Positions 22,173 through 28,732 of a stretch of 31,966 nt of DNA are shown here, one piece after another. This DNA comes from a virus, in the IMG/VR virus record IMGVR_UViG_3300013132_000156, positions 1 through 31,966 of that record; one strand, given 5' to 3'. Made by a program: the position numbers and the translations under genes. The notes beneath the pieces were generated by a model. The model had not been told where the DNA came from. It searched no databases and saw only the letters and a program-made list of their open reading frames with translations. Numbering within the stretch: position 1 is the first letter of the stretch; each line of letters opens with the position of its first letter.

Positions 22173-22385
22173 TCATCTCCTCCTGTCCGGCCGCGGCACT
22201 CCGAGGAGATCCATGACCCACTGCGGATACACGATCGCCCCGCGCCCCGGCCATCGATTCGCCTGCACTCCCGAGTGCTGGCGGATCACGGCGCGCACGC
22301 GGCGCAGCTCGGCCACCAGCTCCAGCACGAGCTCGTCCTGGCTCGTCGTCGCGATCTCGGTCAGCCTCTCGTCCGAGATCGCCAT
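22173..22385 (-). CDS. Small hypothetical protein under a sequestered RBS
   Basis: 70 residues from ATG 22385, five bases after GGAGGAG. MAISDERLTEIATTSQDELV, LELVAELRRVRAVIRQHSGV, then QANRWPGRGAIVYPQWVMDL: two helices and a short C-terminal part. A similar helical start (DERLxEI) occurs in many phage proteins of unknown role. Its Shine-Dalgarno sequence is the 3' arm of the 13-bp stem at 22391-22468, so translation is probably regulated. Confidence 0.7.
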   Translation of the reverse strand: MAISDERLTEIATTSQDELVLELVAELRRVRAVIRQHSGVQANRWPGRGAIVYPQWVMDLLGVPRPDRRR

Positions 22386-22390
22386 AAGAG

Positions 22391-22468
22391 CTCCTCCAGT
22401 CGGTTGAGTCATTCCGGATGACACCGATCACCTAGATGTGTGGCGACGCGCCACGCCGACTGGAGGAG
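22391..22468 (-). promoter_or_regulatory. Three-way-junction RNA hiding the Shine-Dalgarno of the next gene
   Basis: In the leftward transcript, CTCCTCCAGTCGG (22468-22456) pairs perfectly over 13 bases with CCGACTGGAGGAG (22403-22391), which contains the ribosome site of the gene starting at 22385. The 52-base interior has two more hairpins: GTGGCG/CGCCAC (22454-22440) and GTCAT/ATGAC (22422-22408), separated by 17 unpaired bases. That is a closed multi-branch fold of 78 bases with a sequestered RBS, the architecture of a translational riboswitch or protein-binding leader. The fold was made by hand and is not energy-tested. It lies between the ParB-like gene stop and the small gene. Confidence 0.6.
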
Positions 22469-22475
22469 TGTGCGA

Positions 22476-23333
22476 TCAGATACCAACATATTGACGCAAT
22501 TTTTCGCGAAAATTATCGGAAGGAAGTTCAAGAATCTTATTGTGATTTGCGGATTCAAGATCAAAAACGCGCATGGCTTTAAGGAAAAAATGATGTCGAG
22601 CATTGGTTCCCCCATTGCGAACAAGCTTGGTACGATTCATCGATGCATTCCATGCATTTACGACTTTTGGCATTTTCATTTCCTGCACGATTTCCACATC
22701 ATTCGCCATCCATCTAAGAATTGATTTATGCCATTCCCTATTGTTCATTTCGACATAATATGAGGCAACAAAAGCAGCTGGAATCATAGCTGGCTTCAAA
22801 ATGGATTTGTAGCTATTTATTAAAGTCATCTCCCTAAAAGCATCATCAAAAGACCAATAAAATTTTTTCAGCATAATCGGACTTATTCTGTCTGGCATGG
22901 TCGATCTGTGAATAGCTTGGTGCAAAACATTTATAATAGATACTTCAAAGCTACCGAGCTTGGTGACATCAGTAAGCGACCTAGGCGCACCTGTATCGTA
23001 GGCATCAAAAGATTCTGCGGGCATGCCGTACTGAATAGTCAAAGACACATCAGTTCCTGAATTACAAACAGCCATTAAGGTGTGCTGCCCATTCAGGAGT
23101 CTGCCGTCAAGGCTGAACGCGATAGTCGAGACATTCTCACGATATGAGCCATTCGCAATCGCATACTCTAATCGCCTGACTTGTGTTTTTCTGATCTTGC
23201 GATTGTCAACATTACATCTATCGAGCCAATGCCTCGCCATGGCAGGCGTCACAATTGCGATGCACGCACCGGTACTAGGCTGATTAGTTGGGTCGATAAA
23301 CTGTCCCGAATTAGACTGAATGTAGTAAGTCAT
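22476..23333 (-). CDS. ParB/Srx-like phage protein, AT-rich gene
   Basis: 285 residues; ATG 23333 behind AGGAGA. The region NRKIRKTQVRRLEYAIANGS (about residue 42), STIAFSLDGRLLNGQHTLMA and VSLTIQYGMPAESFDAYDTG follows the pattern of phage ParB/sulfiredoxin-like nuclease-domain proteins (usual core DGQHRL; here NGQHTL, so the conserved Arg is replaced by Thr). The rest is helical (EMTLINSYKSILKPAMIPAA, FVASYYVEMNNREWHKSILR). The gene is visibly AT-richer than everything around it and is framed by a terminator and hairpin chain upstream and a structured RNA downstream, which suggests separate acquisition. Biochemical role unknown. Confidence 0.8.
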   Translation of the reverse strand: MTYYIQSNSGQFIDPTNQPSTGACIAIVTPAMARHWLDRCNVDNRKIRKTQVRRLEYAIANGSYRENVSTIAFSLDGRLLNGQHTLMAVCNSGTDVSLTIQYGMPAESFDAYDTGAPRSLTDVTKLGSFEVSIINVLHQAIHRSTMPDRISPIMLKKFYWSFDDAFREMTLINSYKSILKPAMIPAAFVASYYVEMNNREWHKSILRWMANDVEIVQEMKMPKVVNAWNASMNRTKLVRNGGTNARHHFFLKAMRVFDLESANHNKILELPSDNFREKLRQYVGI

Positions 23334-23359
23334 CGCTATCTCCTAGATCTGTTGATAGT

Positions 23360-23394
23360 AAAAAGGACACAAGCCGGATCCTGAACTTGTGCCC
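23360..23394 (-). terminator. Rho-independent terminator (leftward)
   Basis: On the minus strand GGGCACAAG pairs with CTTGTGTCC (nine pairs, one G-U) across a 12-base loop and is followed directly by five T. It ends the replication-block transcript or the structured RNA just upstream. The ParB-like gene starts only 27 bases further on, so its own promoter must overlap the hairpin, or it depends on read-through. Confidence 0.75.
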
Positions 23395-23403
23395 ATGACG
23401 CGC

Positions 23404-23614
23404 TCCGGGAGTCGGACCCGGACGAGGATCGCCTACGATCACGCGCCATCGCATGCAGGCTGGGTGGCATGCGACACGACAGAGTCCCGCTGTATGGAGA
23501 CAGCGCCAGCCCGATCGTGCTCCCTCACGGGAGCTCGTTGGATTTCGCCGGGGGGCGATCGACCCGCCCCCCGGCTATCCAGGCATCCATGCCCGGCGGC
23601 CGGTGAGCACCGGC
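23404..23614 (-). ncRNA. Chain of consecutive stem-loops, candidate structured RNA
   Basis: No convincing gene on either strand in 23334-23616. Hand folding gives successive hairpins: 23404-23422 (six pairs, seven-base loop resembling a T-loop), 23427-23440 (five), 23449-23474 (eight, TCGCATGC arms), 23488-23505 (six), 23519-23534 (six), 23547-23575 (ten, very GC-rich) and 23599-23614 (six), followed on the minus strand by the terminator at 23360-23394. Neighbours are 4 to 24 bases apart. A small RNA transcribed leftward, a long structured 3' UTR, or a DNA site such as a single-strand origin would all fit. The strand is inferred from the terminator. Confidence 0.45.
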
Positions 23615-23616
23615 AC

Positions 23617-24309
23617 TTAGAACGGCAGGTCGACTACCGAGAGCGGCATCCATGCCGCATCAGCGACAAGATACACCACCGCGTCGCTGGACGAGACGCT
23701 GCCGACCTCCACCATTTTCCTGAGCTCGCCGATGTTGATCTCGATGCCAGGCCCGCCCGAGATGCTGGCATAGGTCCATCGGCTGCGATCCTTGAACTCC
23801 TCGCGTGTGCCCGCGAAAACCTTCTCGGTCGCAGGAGGAGGAGGTACGGGCGCAGGCGCGGCGCTCGGCCTCGGTGGCGGCGCCGGGATCGAGGCGGGAG
23901 CGGGAGTCGGTGCCGCAGTTCTCGTGACGGCCGCGGCGACTCCGGCCGGCACGGGTGCGGCGCTGGTCACCTTGGTCCTCGTCCCGTCGCTCGTGTAGTC
24001 GACGATGATCGAGAACAGATTCCCAATGAACTCATCGATGTCGATCTCCTCACCGCTGCGCATCGGTCGCCCGAGCATGCGCGCGATGAGTTTCCCGAGA
24101 TTGTTCTGGCTCGTGAGTCGCGTCGGCGTCCAGGCGCTCGCCGCCTTGCCGGCGTGCTCGCCCTGCTGCACCTCGAACTCCCAGGCGAACGACGGGCCCG
24201 CGTCAGGGAATTTCGCCGATGCCGGCATCTCCTTGCGCTCCTTGAGCCGCGCAACATACTGCCCTGGTGGCAGTGACTCATACACATCAACTCGCATTTT
24301 CATCGCCAC
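23617..24309 (-). CDS. DUF669-like DNA-transaction protein with GYF_2-like C-terminus
   Basis: 230 residues from GTG 24309 (AGGAGG nine bases upstream; TTG 24315 and ATG 24303 are alternatives). The front half, VYESLPPGQYVARLKERKEM, FAWEFEVQQGEHAGKAASAW, and TSQNNLGKLIARMLGRP, follows the pattern of DUF669 proteins that lie beside phage replication genes and may bind single-stranded DNA. A Pro/Ala linker of about 45 residues leads to a C-terminal domain (WTYASISGGPGIEINIGELR, KMVEVGSVSSSDAVVYLVAD) that resembles a GYF_2 peptide-binding fold. It follows the primase-helicase gene by two bases. Confidence 0.75.
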   Translation of the reverse strand: MAMKMRVDVYESLPPGQYVARLKERKEMPASAKFPDAGPSFAWEFEVQQGEHAGKAASAWTPTRLTSQNNLGKLIARMLGRPMRSGEEIDIDEFIGNLFSIIVDYTSDGTRTKVTSAAPVPAGVAAAVTRTAAPTPAPASIPAPPPRPSAAPAPVPPPPATEKVFAGTREEFKDRSRWTYASISGGPGIEINIGELRKMVEVGSVSSSDAVVYLVADAAWMPLSVVDLPF

Positions 24310-24311
24310 GA

Positions 24312-26312
24312 TCAAACCCCTCCTACCAACTGATACCGATAGATCGATCCCCTCGATCCATCACCTGACTGCCGGACACGCCCGGCTACCATCAGCTCGT
24401 GCAGCAGACGCTCGGTGCGCGCCTGCGTTAGCTCGCATTTGAGGGCCCACTCGCGGGCCGTCATCGCGTTCGAGTCAAGCACGGCCAGCAGGCGGGCGCG
24501 ATCACGCGCCTGCTCCGCGCCCTTCAGGTCGCCGGCAACGACATATCGACCCTCGACGAGGTCGATAACGAGGTCTTTTGGTACATGTGACGCGCGACTG
24601 TCACCGGACAGGTGACGCATCGTCGTCTCGCCATCGCCCTGCAGTTTCGACAGATTGAGGATAATCTCGGCAAAGCCATTGAACGCGATCGATCCCCGGC
24701 TCGAGGTGATCGTGTCATCGCCCGCGGTCACGCTCTTGCGTATGTGGTGCACCAGCACGATCGCGACCCCGCTCTTGTTTAACTGCCACAACGGCTGCAG
24801 CGCATTGTCCACATCCGTCGCGTCGTTCTCGTCGCTGATCGGCAGGTTCCTCGACATCGTATCGATGATGAGCACCTCGGCGCCGAATGCCTGGCAGTCC
24901 GCGACAGTGGCCGCGACCCACTCCGACCACTGCACGCGTGTCGGTCTCGACGGGAACGGCCGGACATACCAACCGCAGTAGTCGGCGATCCCGAGATCTG
25001 CGATCCGCTGCGCGATCGTCGGCTCATCCTCCTCAGACATCACGAGCACCTTGCAGGGACGCGTCGCCCTCTCGAGAAAATCCTCGCCGGTGCCGAGGGC
25101 GCGGATCATGTGCGCGAGCAGGGTCGTCTTGCCGGCCTTGGGATGCGCGCTCAGGATCGTCGTCTGGCCGGCACTTAGGATTCCGTGCACGATCCATCGC
25201 TTGTCGTCGTCGATCCTGCGCAGCTCGGACGATAGCTTGTATCGTCGGCTCGGCGCAGTGCCCGAGTCAGGAGACTCGGTCGTGCCCGTCTTAGGTGCGG
25301 CCAACACGCCACAGGGCGCGGGCTCCGGAGCATACCCGAGGTCACGCAGCTCGCGGGCGCAGTCGCTGAAATTGCCGGCATGTCGCAGGATCGCGCGCGC
25401 ACCAAACAGCGAGTATGTTTTGCCGGCCTCAAACGGCGCCGCATTCGAGCTGAACACATAGAGCAGGGATCCGCCGACATCACCGCGGCAGTGCCCTGTC
25501 GTGGCGCTGGTCCCCTCATCCTTGCCGGGCCTGCGCCAGCGCGTGATGCCCGCGTTCGTCCCGAGCTCGACCCATCCCTCGGGCACAAGAAGGTCGCGCC
25601 ACTCGCCGCGTGCGTTGTAAATGTTGCCGGGCCCGTCACCTGCTGGATCGACTGGACGCTGGCTCGGGGCGGGAGTCGGCAGGGACTTCGAGGCGCCCGT
25701 CGCGACCAGGGCGTTCATCGACTCGCACATGCTGAGCAGTTTGGTCACCGCTGATGTTGGCCATACGCATGCGTCGTCCGATCCGTGATATCGCATCCAT
25801 GTGTAGGGGCGCATGCTGGCATGCACCTCGGCACGAGATCCCGGCGCGACGACATAATGTCCCTCGCCCCTGGTCTCGATCCAGACATCGCCCTCAAGGT
25901 CGCGTGCCAGGACACGACCGGCAGGAGGAGCGTCCTGCATGTGCATGTATACATGTCGGCCGCCCGAGGGCGTGACTGCGACCGATGACTCGAGCAAGAG
26001 TTGCATTAGCTCGTGATCACCTTCAACCAGAAACATCAGGCTCGTGTACGCGGTCTCGCTCTCGAGGTCGAGCACAAGAAGGTTACGGCTGATCCGACCG
26101 CACACGACGCCGATGCCATAGGCTGCGTCAGAGTGCGCGAACCAATGATCGATCTCACGATCAAGGGGATGCGCGGTGCGATACGGTGACCAGGAGCGTC
26201 GGCCGTCATGCTCGGGCAGGTGCCGGCCGGACGGGGTCTTGTTTCTGCCAATTGGAAAGATGCTATACCCATCGTTCAGCAGATTTTTCGCACTCATATG
26301 CACATCAGTCAT
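24312..26312 (-). CDS. Bifunctional primase-polymerase / RecA-like helicase
   Basis: 666 residues from ATG 26312 (AGGAGG at nine bases). N-terminal prim-pol domain: GYSIFPIGRNKTPSGR at residue 15, NLLVLDLES with metal-type Asp82, VTPSGGRHVYM (113-123) and ETRGEGHYVVAPGS (146-159), all blocks of the prim-pol family. A middle region with a WRRPGKDEG and YSLFGARAILRHAGN pattern common in phage primases follows. The second half is a RepA/AAA_25-type ATPase: Walker A AHPKAGKTT (389-397), Walker B VLIIDTMS (Asp484), then VLVHHIRKS. The end (MTAREWALKCELTQARTERL) looks like a winged helix. It would prime and unwind phage DNA; no DNA polymerase gene of family A or B is present, so host polymerase is presumably used. 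Confidence 0.93.
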   Translation of the reverse strand: MTDVHMSAKNLLNDGYSIFPIGRNKTPSGRHLPEHDGRRSWSPYRTAHPLDREIDHWFAHSDAAYGIGVVCGRISRNLLVLDLESETAYTSLMFLVEGDHELMQLLLESSVAVTPSGGRHVYMHMQDAPPAGRVLARDLEGDVWIETRGEGHYVVAPGSRAEVHASMRPYTWMRYHGSDDACVWPTSAVTKLLSMCESMNALVATGASKSLPTPAPSQRPVDPAGDGPGNIYNARGEWRDLLVPEGWVELGTNAGITRWRRPGKDEGTSATTGHCRGDVGGSLLYVFSSNAAPFEAGKTYSLFGARAILRHAGNFSDCARELRDLGYAPEPAPCGVLAAPKTGTTESPDSGTAPSRRYKLSSELRRIDDDKRWIVHGILSAGQTTILSAHPKAGKTTLLAHMIRALGTGEDFLERATRPCKVLVMSEEDEPTIAQRIADLGIADYCGWYVRPFPSRPTRVQWSEWVAATVADCQAFGAEVLIIDTMSRNLPISDENDATDVDNALQPLWQLNKSGVAIVLVHHIRKSVTAGDDTITSSRGSIAFNGFAEIILNLSKLQGDGETTMRHLSGDSRASHVPKDLVIDLVEGRYVVAGDLKGAEQARDRARLLAVLDSNAMTAREWALKCELTQARTERLLHELMVAGRVRQSGDGSRGSIYRYQLVGGV

Positions 26313-26529
26313 GATCACTACCCTCCTGGTTTCCGTCCTCTAAATCGACATCCTCGTCGTACCTCGAGATCTTGATGCTCGGCCTGCATGCCAGGCGCAG
26401 TCGCACGCTACCTCGTCCGATCTCCTGCACCGTGATCACTCCGAGGATCATCGGATCCTCGGCGTCGTCGCGCTGGATGTGCAGAACGACATTTTCTCCG
26501 CGTCGTCGTGTCAGGCTCAGTCCTCTCAT
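26305..26529 (-). CDS. CsrA-like RNA-binding regulator
   Basis: 74 residues from ATG 26529 (GGAGG at nine bases). GLSLTRRRGENVVLHI at the N-terminus, ILGVITVQEIGRGSVRLRLA in the middle and CRPSIKISRYDED near residue 55 align by eye with CsrA (LTRRVGE...I.VL......VRIG..AP..V.VHR.E), including the LTRR and GE positions and the Arg in the terminal strand. CsrA dimers bind GGA in mRNA leaders and block ribosomes. The gene lies directly before the primase-helicase gene (8-base overlap), so it could set translation of phage or host messages. The acidic tail LEDGNQEGSDHD is extra. Confidence 0.8.
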   Translation of the reverse strand: MRGLSLTRRRGENVVLHIQRDDAEDPMILGVITVQEIGRGSVRLRLACRPSIKISRYDEDVDLEDGNQEGSDHD

Positions 26530-26893
26530 ATGCGTCACCCTCCATGGCTACTCTGACTAGATCCTCCACCAGCTCGTCAACCGACACGCCACGCGCGCCG
26601 GACATATATCGCAGTCGCTGCGATGTCTCGTCTGTCATCTCGATCCTCATCCGCGTCTGAAAATTCGGACGCAGGGTCGTCGTCGTCTCCTGCTCGAGGT
26701 CGATGCTGTAAACGAAAAGAGTCCAGGTCGTGTCACCGAACTCGCAGTCGACCTCGCGCAGGACATCATCACTACCTCGCAGCACGGCGCGCGTTCCGCG
26801 CCGGTCGACCCTGACTGACTGCACGACATGATCCAGTCCGAGATGTCGCACGACCCGGTCGATCGGGCTGCGGCTGATTTCGATTTGCCCCAT
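26408..26893 (-). CDS. Ribbon-helix-helix-like protein
   Basis: 161 residues from ATG 26893 (GAGG nine bases upstream). Residues 1-75 are beta-rich (VVQSVRVDRRGTRAVLRGSD, EVDCEFGDTTWTLFVYSIDL). Residues about 82-118, MRIEMTDETSQRLRYMSGAR then GVSVDELVEDLVRVAMEGD, look like a ribbon-helix-helix DNA-binding unit. The last 40 residues are low-complexity Arg/Asp/Ser and lie entirely over the CsrA-like gene, so the natural protein may end earlier by a frameshift or the overlap is real. A repressor role is possible. Confidence 0.65.
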   Translation of the reverse strand: MGQIEISRSPIDRVVRHLGLDHVVQSVRVDRRGTRAVLRGSDDVLREVDCEFGDTTWTLFVYSIDLEQETTTTLRPNFQTRMRIEMTDETSQRLRYMSGARGVSVDELVEDLVRVAMEGDAYERTEPDTTTRRKCRSAHPARRRRGSDDPRSDHGAGDRTR

Positions 26894-27047
26894 ATCGCTG
26901 CACCTCAGTCATCGGTATCGCGTACACGCTCCCGATCATCTCCGCGGACATGACGCCGCGCGTGATCGCGTATCGCACGGCTCGCGGCGTGACGCCGAGT
27001 AGCTCGGCCGCGGTCACGACGCTGACTCGCTGTGGTTGTTTCCCCAT
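26772..27047 (-). CDS. HTH DNA-binding protein (excisionase-like)
   Basis: 91 residues; ATG 27047 has AGGAGG at five bases. Residues 8-50, VVTAAELLGVTPRAVRYAIT then RGVMSAEMIGSVYAIPMTEV, form an HTH_17-type helix-turn-helix with wing. The remaining 35 residues (QPDRPGRATSRTGSC...) are Arg-rich and overlap the next gene by 122 bases. It is the first gene of the leftward replication unit, next to the promoter at 27080-27107, a usual place for an autoregulator. Confidence 0.7.
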   Translation of the reverse strand: MGKQPQRVSVVTAAELLGVTPRAVRYAITRGVMSAEMIGSVYAIPMTEVQRYGANRNQPQPDRPGRATSRTGSCRAVSQGRPARNARRAAR

Positions 27048-27079
27048 GCTGACCTCCTGCCGTTTTCCGGCGTGGGAAG

Positions 27080-27107
27080 ATTACGCATGGGGCAATGAAT
27101 GAGTCAA
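27080..27107 (-). promoter_or_regulatory. Leftward promoter candidate for the replication unit
   Basis: On the minus strand TTGACT (5 of 6 to the -35 consensus, 27107-27102) is followed after 16 bases by CGTAAT (4 of 6, 27085-27080). It sits 33 bases before the first gene of the unit. Confidence 0.5.
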
Positions 27108-27115
27108 GAAAAAAA

Positions 27116-27253
27116 TTACTGCGAAAAATTAAACGAGACGGATGTCCCGTCCCGGGCATAGGTTACGGATCCGGAAATTCTCACGGCGGGGCTTGCGCAT
27201 CCAGTCCCGAACATCCCGCAGACGATCATCAGCAGCAGTAGTCGGTATCGCAT
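27116..27253 (-). CDS. Tiny lipoprotein
   Basis: 45 residues: MRYRLLLLMIVCGMFGTGCA then SPAVRISGSVTYARDGTSVS. ATG 27253 has GAGGAGG at six bases. The first 18 residues are a bacterial lipoprotein signal with lipobox FGTGC, so the mature part would be only about 27 residues with two short beta strands. It might act at the cell envelope, for example in superinfection exclusion, but that is a guess. It ends just upstream of the leftward promoter at 27080-27107 and is divergent from the HTH gene at 27301. Confidence 0.65.
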   Translation of the reverse strand: MRYRLLLLMIVCGMFGTGCASPAVRISGSVTYARDGTSVSFNFSQ

Positions 27254-27300
27254 CCTGCACCTCCTCGGGGATATCATCGACATCTCGTCGGAGGATCTGC

Positions 27301-27474
27301 ATGACGACACGGGAAGCTGCATCGATACTCGGGGTCGGTGACCGTTACATTCGGCACCTCATCGAGATCGGGCGACTGCGGACTCGCGGTGGTGCAGGCC
27401 GGCATCAGCTCGTGCGCGAGGATGTCATGCGACTCATGGAGTCACGACAATGCCGCCGACCTCGATCTCGGTGA
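27301..27474 (+). CDS. Small HTH protein (excisionase/MerR-like)
   Basis: 57 residues from ATG 27301 with GGAGG at 8 bases. MTTREAASILGVGDRYIRHL is the helix-turn-helix, IEIGRLRTRGGAGRHQLVRE the wing, as in HTH_17 proteins; unlike integrase-coupled excisionases, no recombinase is present, so it is more likely a transcription regulator. It starts the rightward two-gene unit with RusA, overlapping it by 25 bases, and is divergent from the lipoprotein gene with only 47 bases between. Confidence 0.75.
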   Translation: MTTREAASILGVGDRYIRHLIEIGRLRTRGGAGRHQLVREDVMRLMESRQCRRPRSR

Positions 27475-27830
27475 CGCTCCCGATACCACCAAGCGTCAAT
27501 GCGATCTGGCGATGCCAGGGCAAGCGCATCCGCAAGAGCAAGGTCTATCGCAACTGGTGCACATCCTGCGATGTCATCGCGCTCCAGGGCATGATCCCTC
27601 GACCTCGTTACGCTCGGCCCGTCTCGGTCGAGATCATCGTGCGATCCGGTCACGGCTGGAGACGAGGCCGCGACCTCGACAACACGGCCAAGCCGATCAT
27701 CGACTGGCTCGTGTCTTGGCAAGTCCTTGAAAACGATGACTGGTCGATCGTGCAGCATGTCACGATCTCGCTCGACACGATGCCGCGGCCAGCGGCGTGC
27801 GTTGATGTGACCGTCAGGATTGCGCAATAA
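27450..27830 (+). CDS. RusA-like Holliday junction resolvase
   Basis: 126 residues. SVTLPIPPSVNAIWRCQGKR at the start, VYRNWCTSCD, then RRGRDLDNTAKPIIDWLVSW with the RD.DN acidic active-site signature, and VLENDDWSIVQHVTISLDTM: the standard RusA pattern. It cuts four-way junctions made in phage replication and recombination, clearing branches before packaging. ATG 27450 has GGAG at 8 bases. The unit ends in the hairpin and T run at 27947-27996. Confidence 0.9.
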   Translation: MPPTSISVTLPIPPSVNAIWRCQGKRIRKSKVYRNWCTSCDVIALQGMIPRPRYARPVSVEIIVRSGHGWRRGRDLDNTAKPIIDWLVSWQVLENDDWSIVQHVTISLDTMPRPAACVDVTVRIAQ

Positions 27831-27946
27831 GGCACCTATTTTTTTAAGCGACTGTCCGGCCAACATTTCAGGGATCGTCGATTCTAGGGCCAGTTATGCG
27901 AATCTGGCGGGCAATGGCGTGCCATTGATGCCGGCCTGATCACGGC

Positions 27947-27996
27947 CTCGCATACGCGCGCGCGCGCGCGAGTGTATCGAGCCTCAGATTTTTTTT
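27947..27996 (+). terminator. Rightward terminator-like hairpin with CG-repeat core
   Basis: CTCG-c-ATAC (27947-27955) pairs with GTATCGAG (27974-27981), one bulged base; between them lies the alternating CG run that can extend the stem. Eight T (27989-27996) follow after seven bases. The gap to the T run is longer than ideal. Confidence 0.5.
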
Positions 27997-28086
27997 GTGA
28001 GCCGTAGCGACAGCGAAGGCGAATGAAAAAAATCAATAGGCTCATGAACAAGAACACGATACTATGAAGTGTCAGTGATAATGTAT

Positions 28087-28107
28087 TTAATACAGTTACT
28101 GTATTAA
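28087..28107. promoter_or_regulatory. Perfect 21-bp palindrome, operator candidate
   Basis: Arms TTAATACAGT and ACTGTATTAA around a single central T, in the AT-rich stretch about 100 bases before the HNH and head-completion genes. This is a good site for a dimeric repressor or activator controlling late transcription. Confidence 0.65.
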
Positions 28108-28207
28108 GAGCAAACATCGTGCCAAACGATCACGGCGTCGTGGTCCTCGGCTCGGTGCACTCGCTCCCTATCGGTCGCCTCGCTGCCCTCGCCGAGGACT
28201 GTGACGC

Positions 28208-28513
28208 ATGGCAGATCGCATCCCGAATCATCGACCCGCGAGGCCCGTGTCACGACCGTCACGCAGTCGCGACACACGCGCCTCGGCACACGAGCGCGGA
28301 TACGATCGCACCTGGCGACGCTGGCGCCTCATGATCCTGCGAGAGGAGCCCGTCTGTCGCATGTGTGGCGCATCCGCGGATCAGGTCGATCACATCGTGC
28401 CGCTACGGGCAGGAGGCACGAACGATCGCGCCAACCTCCAGCCACTGTGCGCGTCGTGTCATTCGACGAAAACGGCGCAAGATCGGTTGCGTTTCAAGCT
28501 CGGTCCGGAATAG
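28208..28513 (+). CDS. HNH endonuclease
   Basis: 101 residues. PVCRMCGASADQVDHIVPLR gives the Cys pair and the DH of the HNH motif, GGTNDRANLQPLCASCHSTK the Asn and second Cys pair plus final His. HERGYDRTWRRWRLMILREE before it is typical of HNH proteins encoded near phage terminase genes, which take part in cos cleavage or packaging. Start ATG 28208 with GAGGA nine bases upstream. First gene of the rightward late block, after the palindrome at 28087-28107. Confidence 0.92.
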   Translation: MADRIPNHRPARPVSRPSRSRDTRASAHERGYDRTWRRWRLMILREEPVCRMCGASADQVDHIVPLRAGGTNDRANLQPLCASCHSTKTAQDRLRFKLGPE

Positions 28514-28522
28514 CATTATGGC

Positions 28523-28732
28523 ATGAAAATCCGCATCCTCCAGCACATGGTCGGGACGATCGTCAGCTATCAGTCCGGTGACATCGTCGACATGCCCGAT
28601 CAGGACGCCCGCCTCGCGATCTCGGCCGGCATTGCGGTGCCTGTCGATGACACGCCCGCGGCACCGATCCAGATACCCGAGCCCGAGATCCCCGAACGCT
28701 CGCGCACACGCAGCAGACGGGAGACCAGGTGA
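28523..28732 (+). CDS. Small head-completion-associated protein
   Basis: 69 residues: MKIRILQHMVGTIVSYQSGD, IVDMPDQDARLAISAGIAVP, then an acidic/basic tail. The plan (short strand, GD(I/V)V.(M/V)PD, A...I.AG.A.PV) is found in many small phage proteins placed just before gp6-like connectors. No biochemical role is known. It overlaps the next gene by GTGA. Confidence 0.7.
   Translation: MKIRILQHMVGTIVSYQSGDIVDMPDQDARLAISAGIAVPVDDTPAAPIQIPEPEIPERSRTRSRRETR

Larger units (their letters stand above)
27831..28207. other. Non-coding region between RusA and the late genes
   Basis: 377 bases without a supported gene. It holds a short hairpin CAATGG/CCATTG (27913-27926), an alternating CG run (27955-27970, Z-DNA-prone) that is the loop of the rightward terminator, an AT-rich stretch (about 27,985-28,110) and a 21-bp palindrome. 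This is the likely site of late-promoter control; no sigma70-like -35/-10 pair was convincing (GATAAT at 28077-28082 lacks a partner). A GTG-started 71-residue frame at 28119 has no ribosome site. Confidence 0.6.

Noticed and set aside
23391-23480. tRNA gene on the minus strand, suggested by a T-arm-like hairpin (loop TCCGACT) at 23404-23422
   Set aside because: The seven bases after the arm (AGCGCGT) have no partner at the right distance upstream, no D or anticodon arm fits, and there is no CCA end.
23389-24276. 295-residue plus-strand frame across the hairpin chain and the DUF669-like gene
   Set aside because: Arg/His/Pro-rich composition, starts in the hairpin region without ribosome site, and is antisense to a better gene.
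27816-27846. Terminator directly after RusA at the run of seven T
   Set aside because: Only the loop-less palindrome ATTGCGCAAT precedes it, so no proper stem can form.
28119-28334. 71-residue frame starting GTG before the HNH gene
   Set aside because: No ribosome site, half of it lies over the HNH gene in another frame, and the composition is not protein-like.
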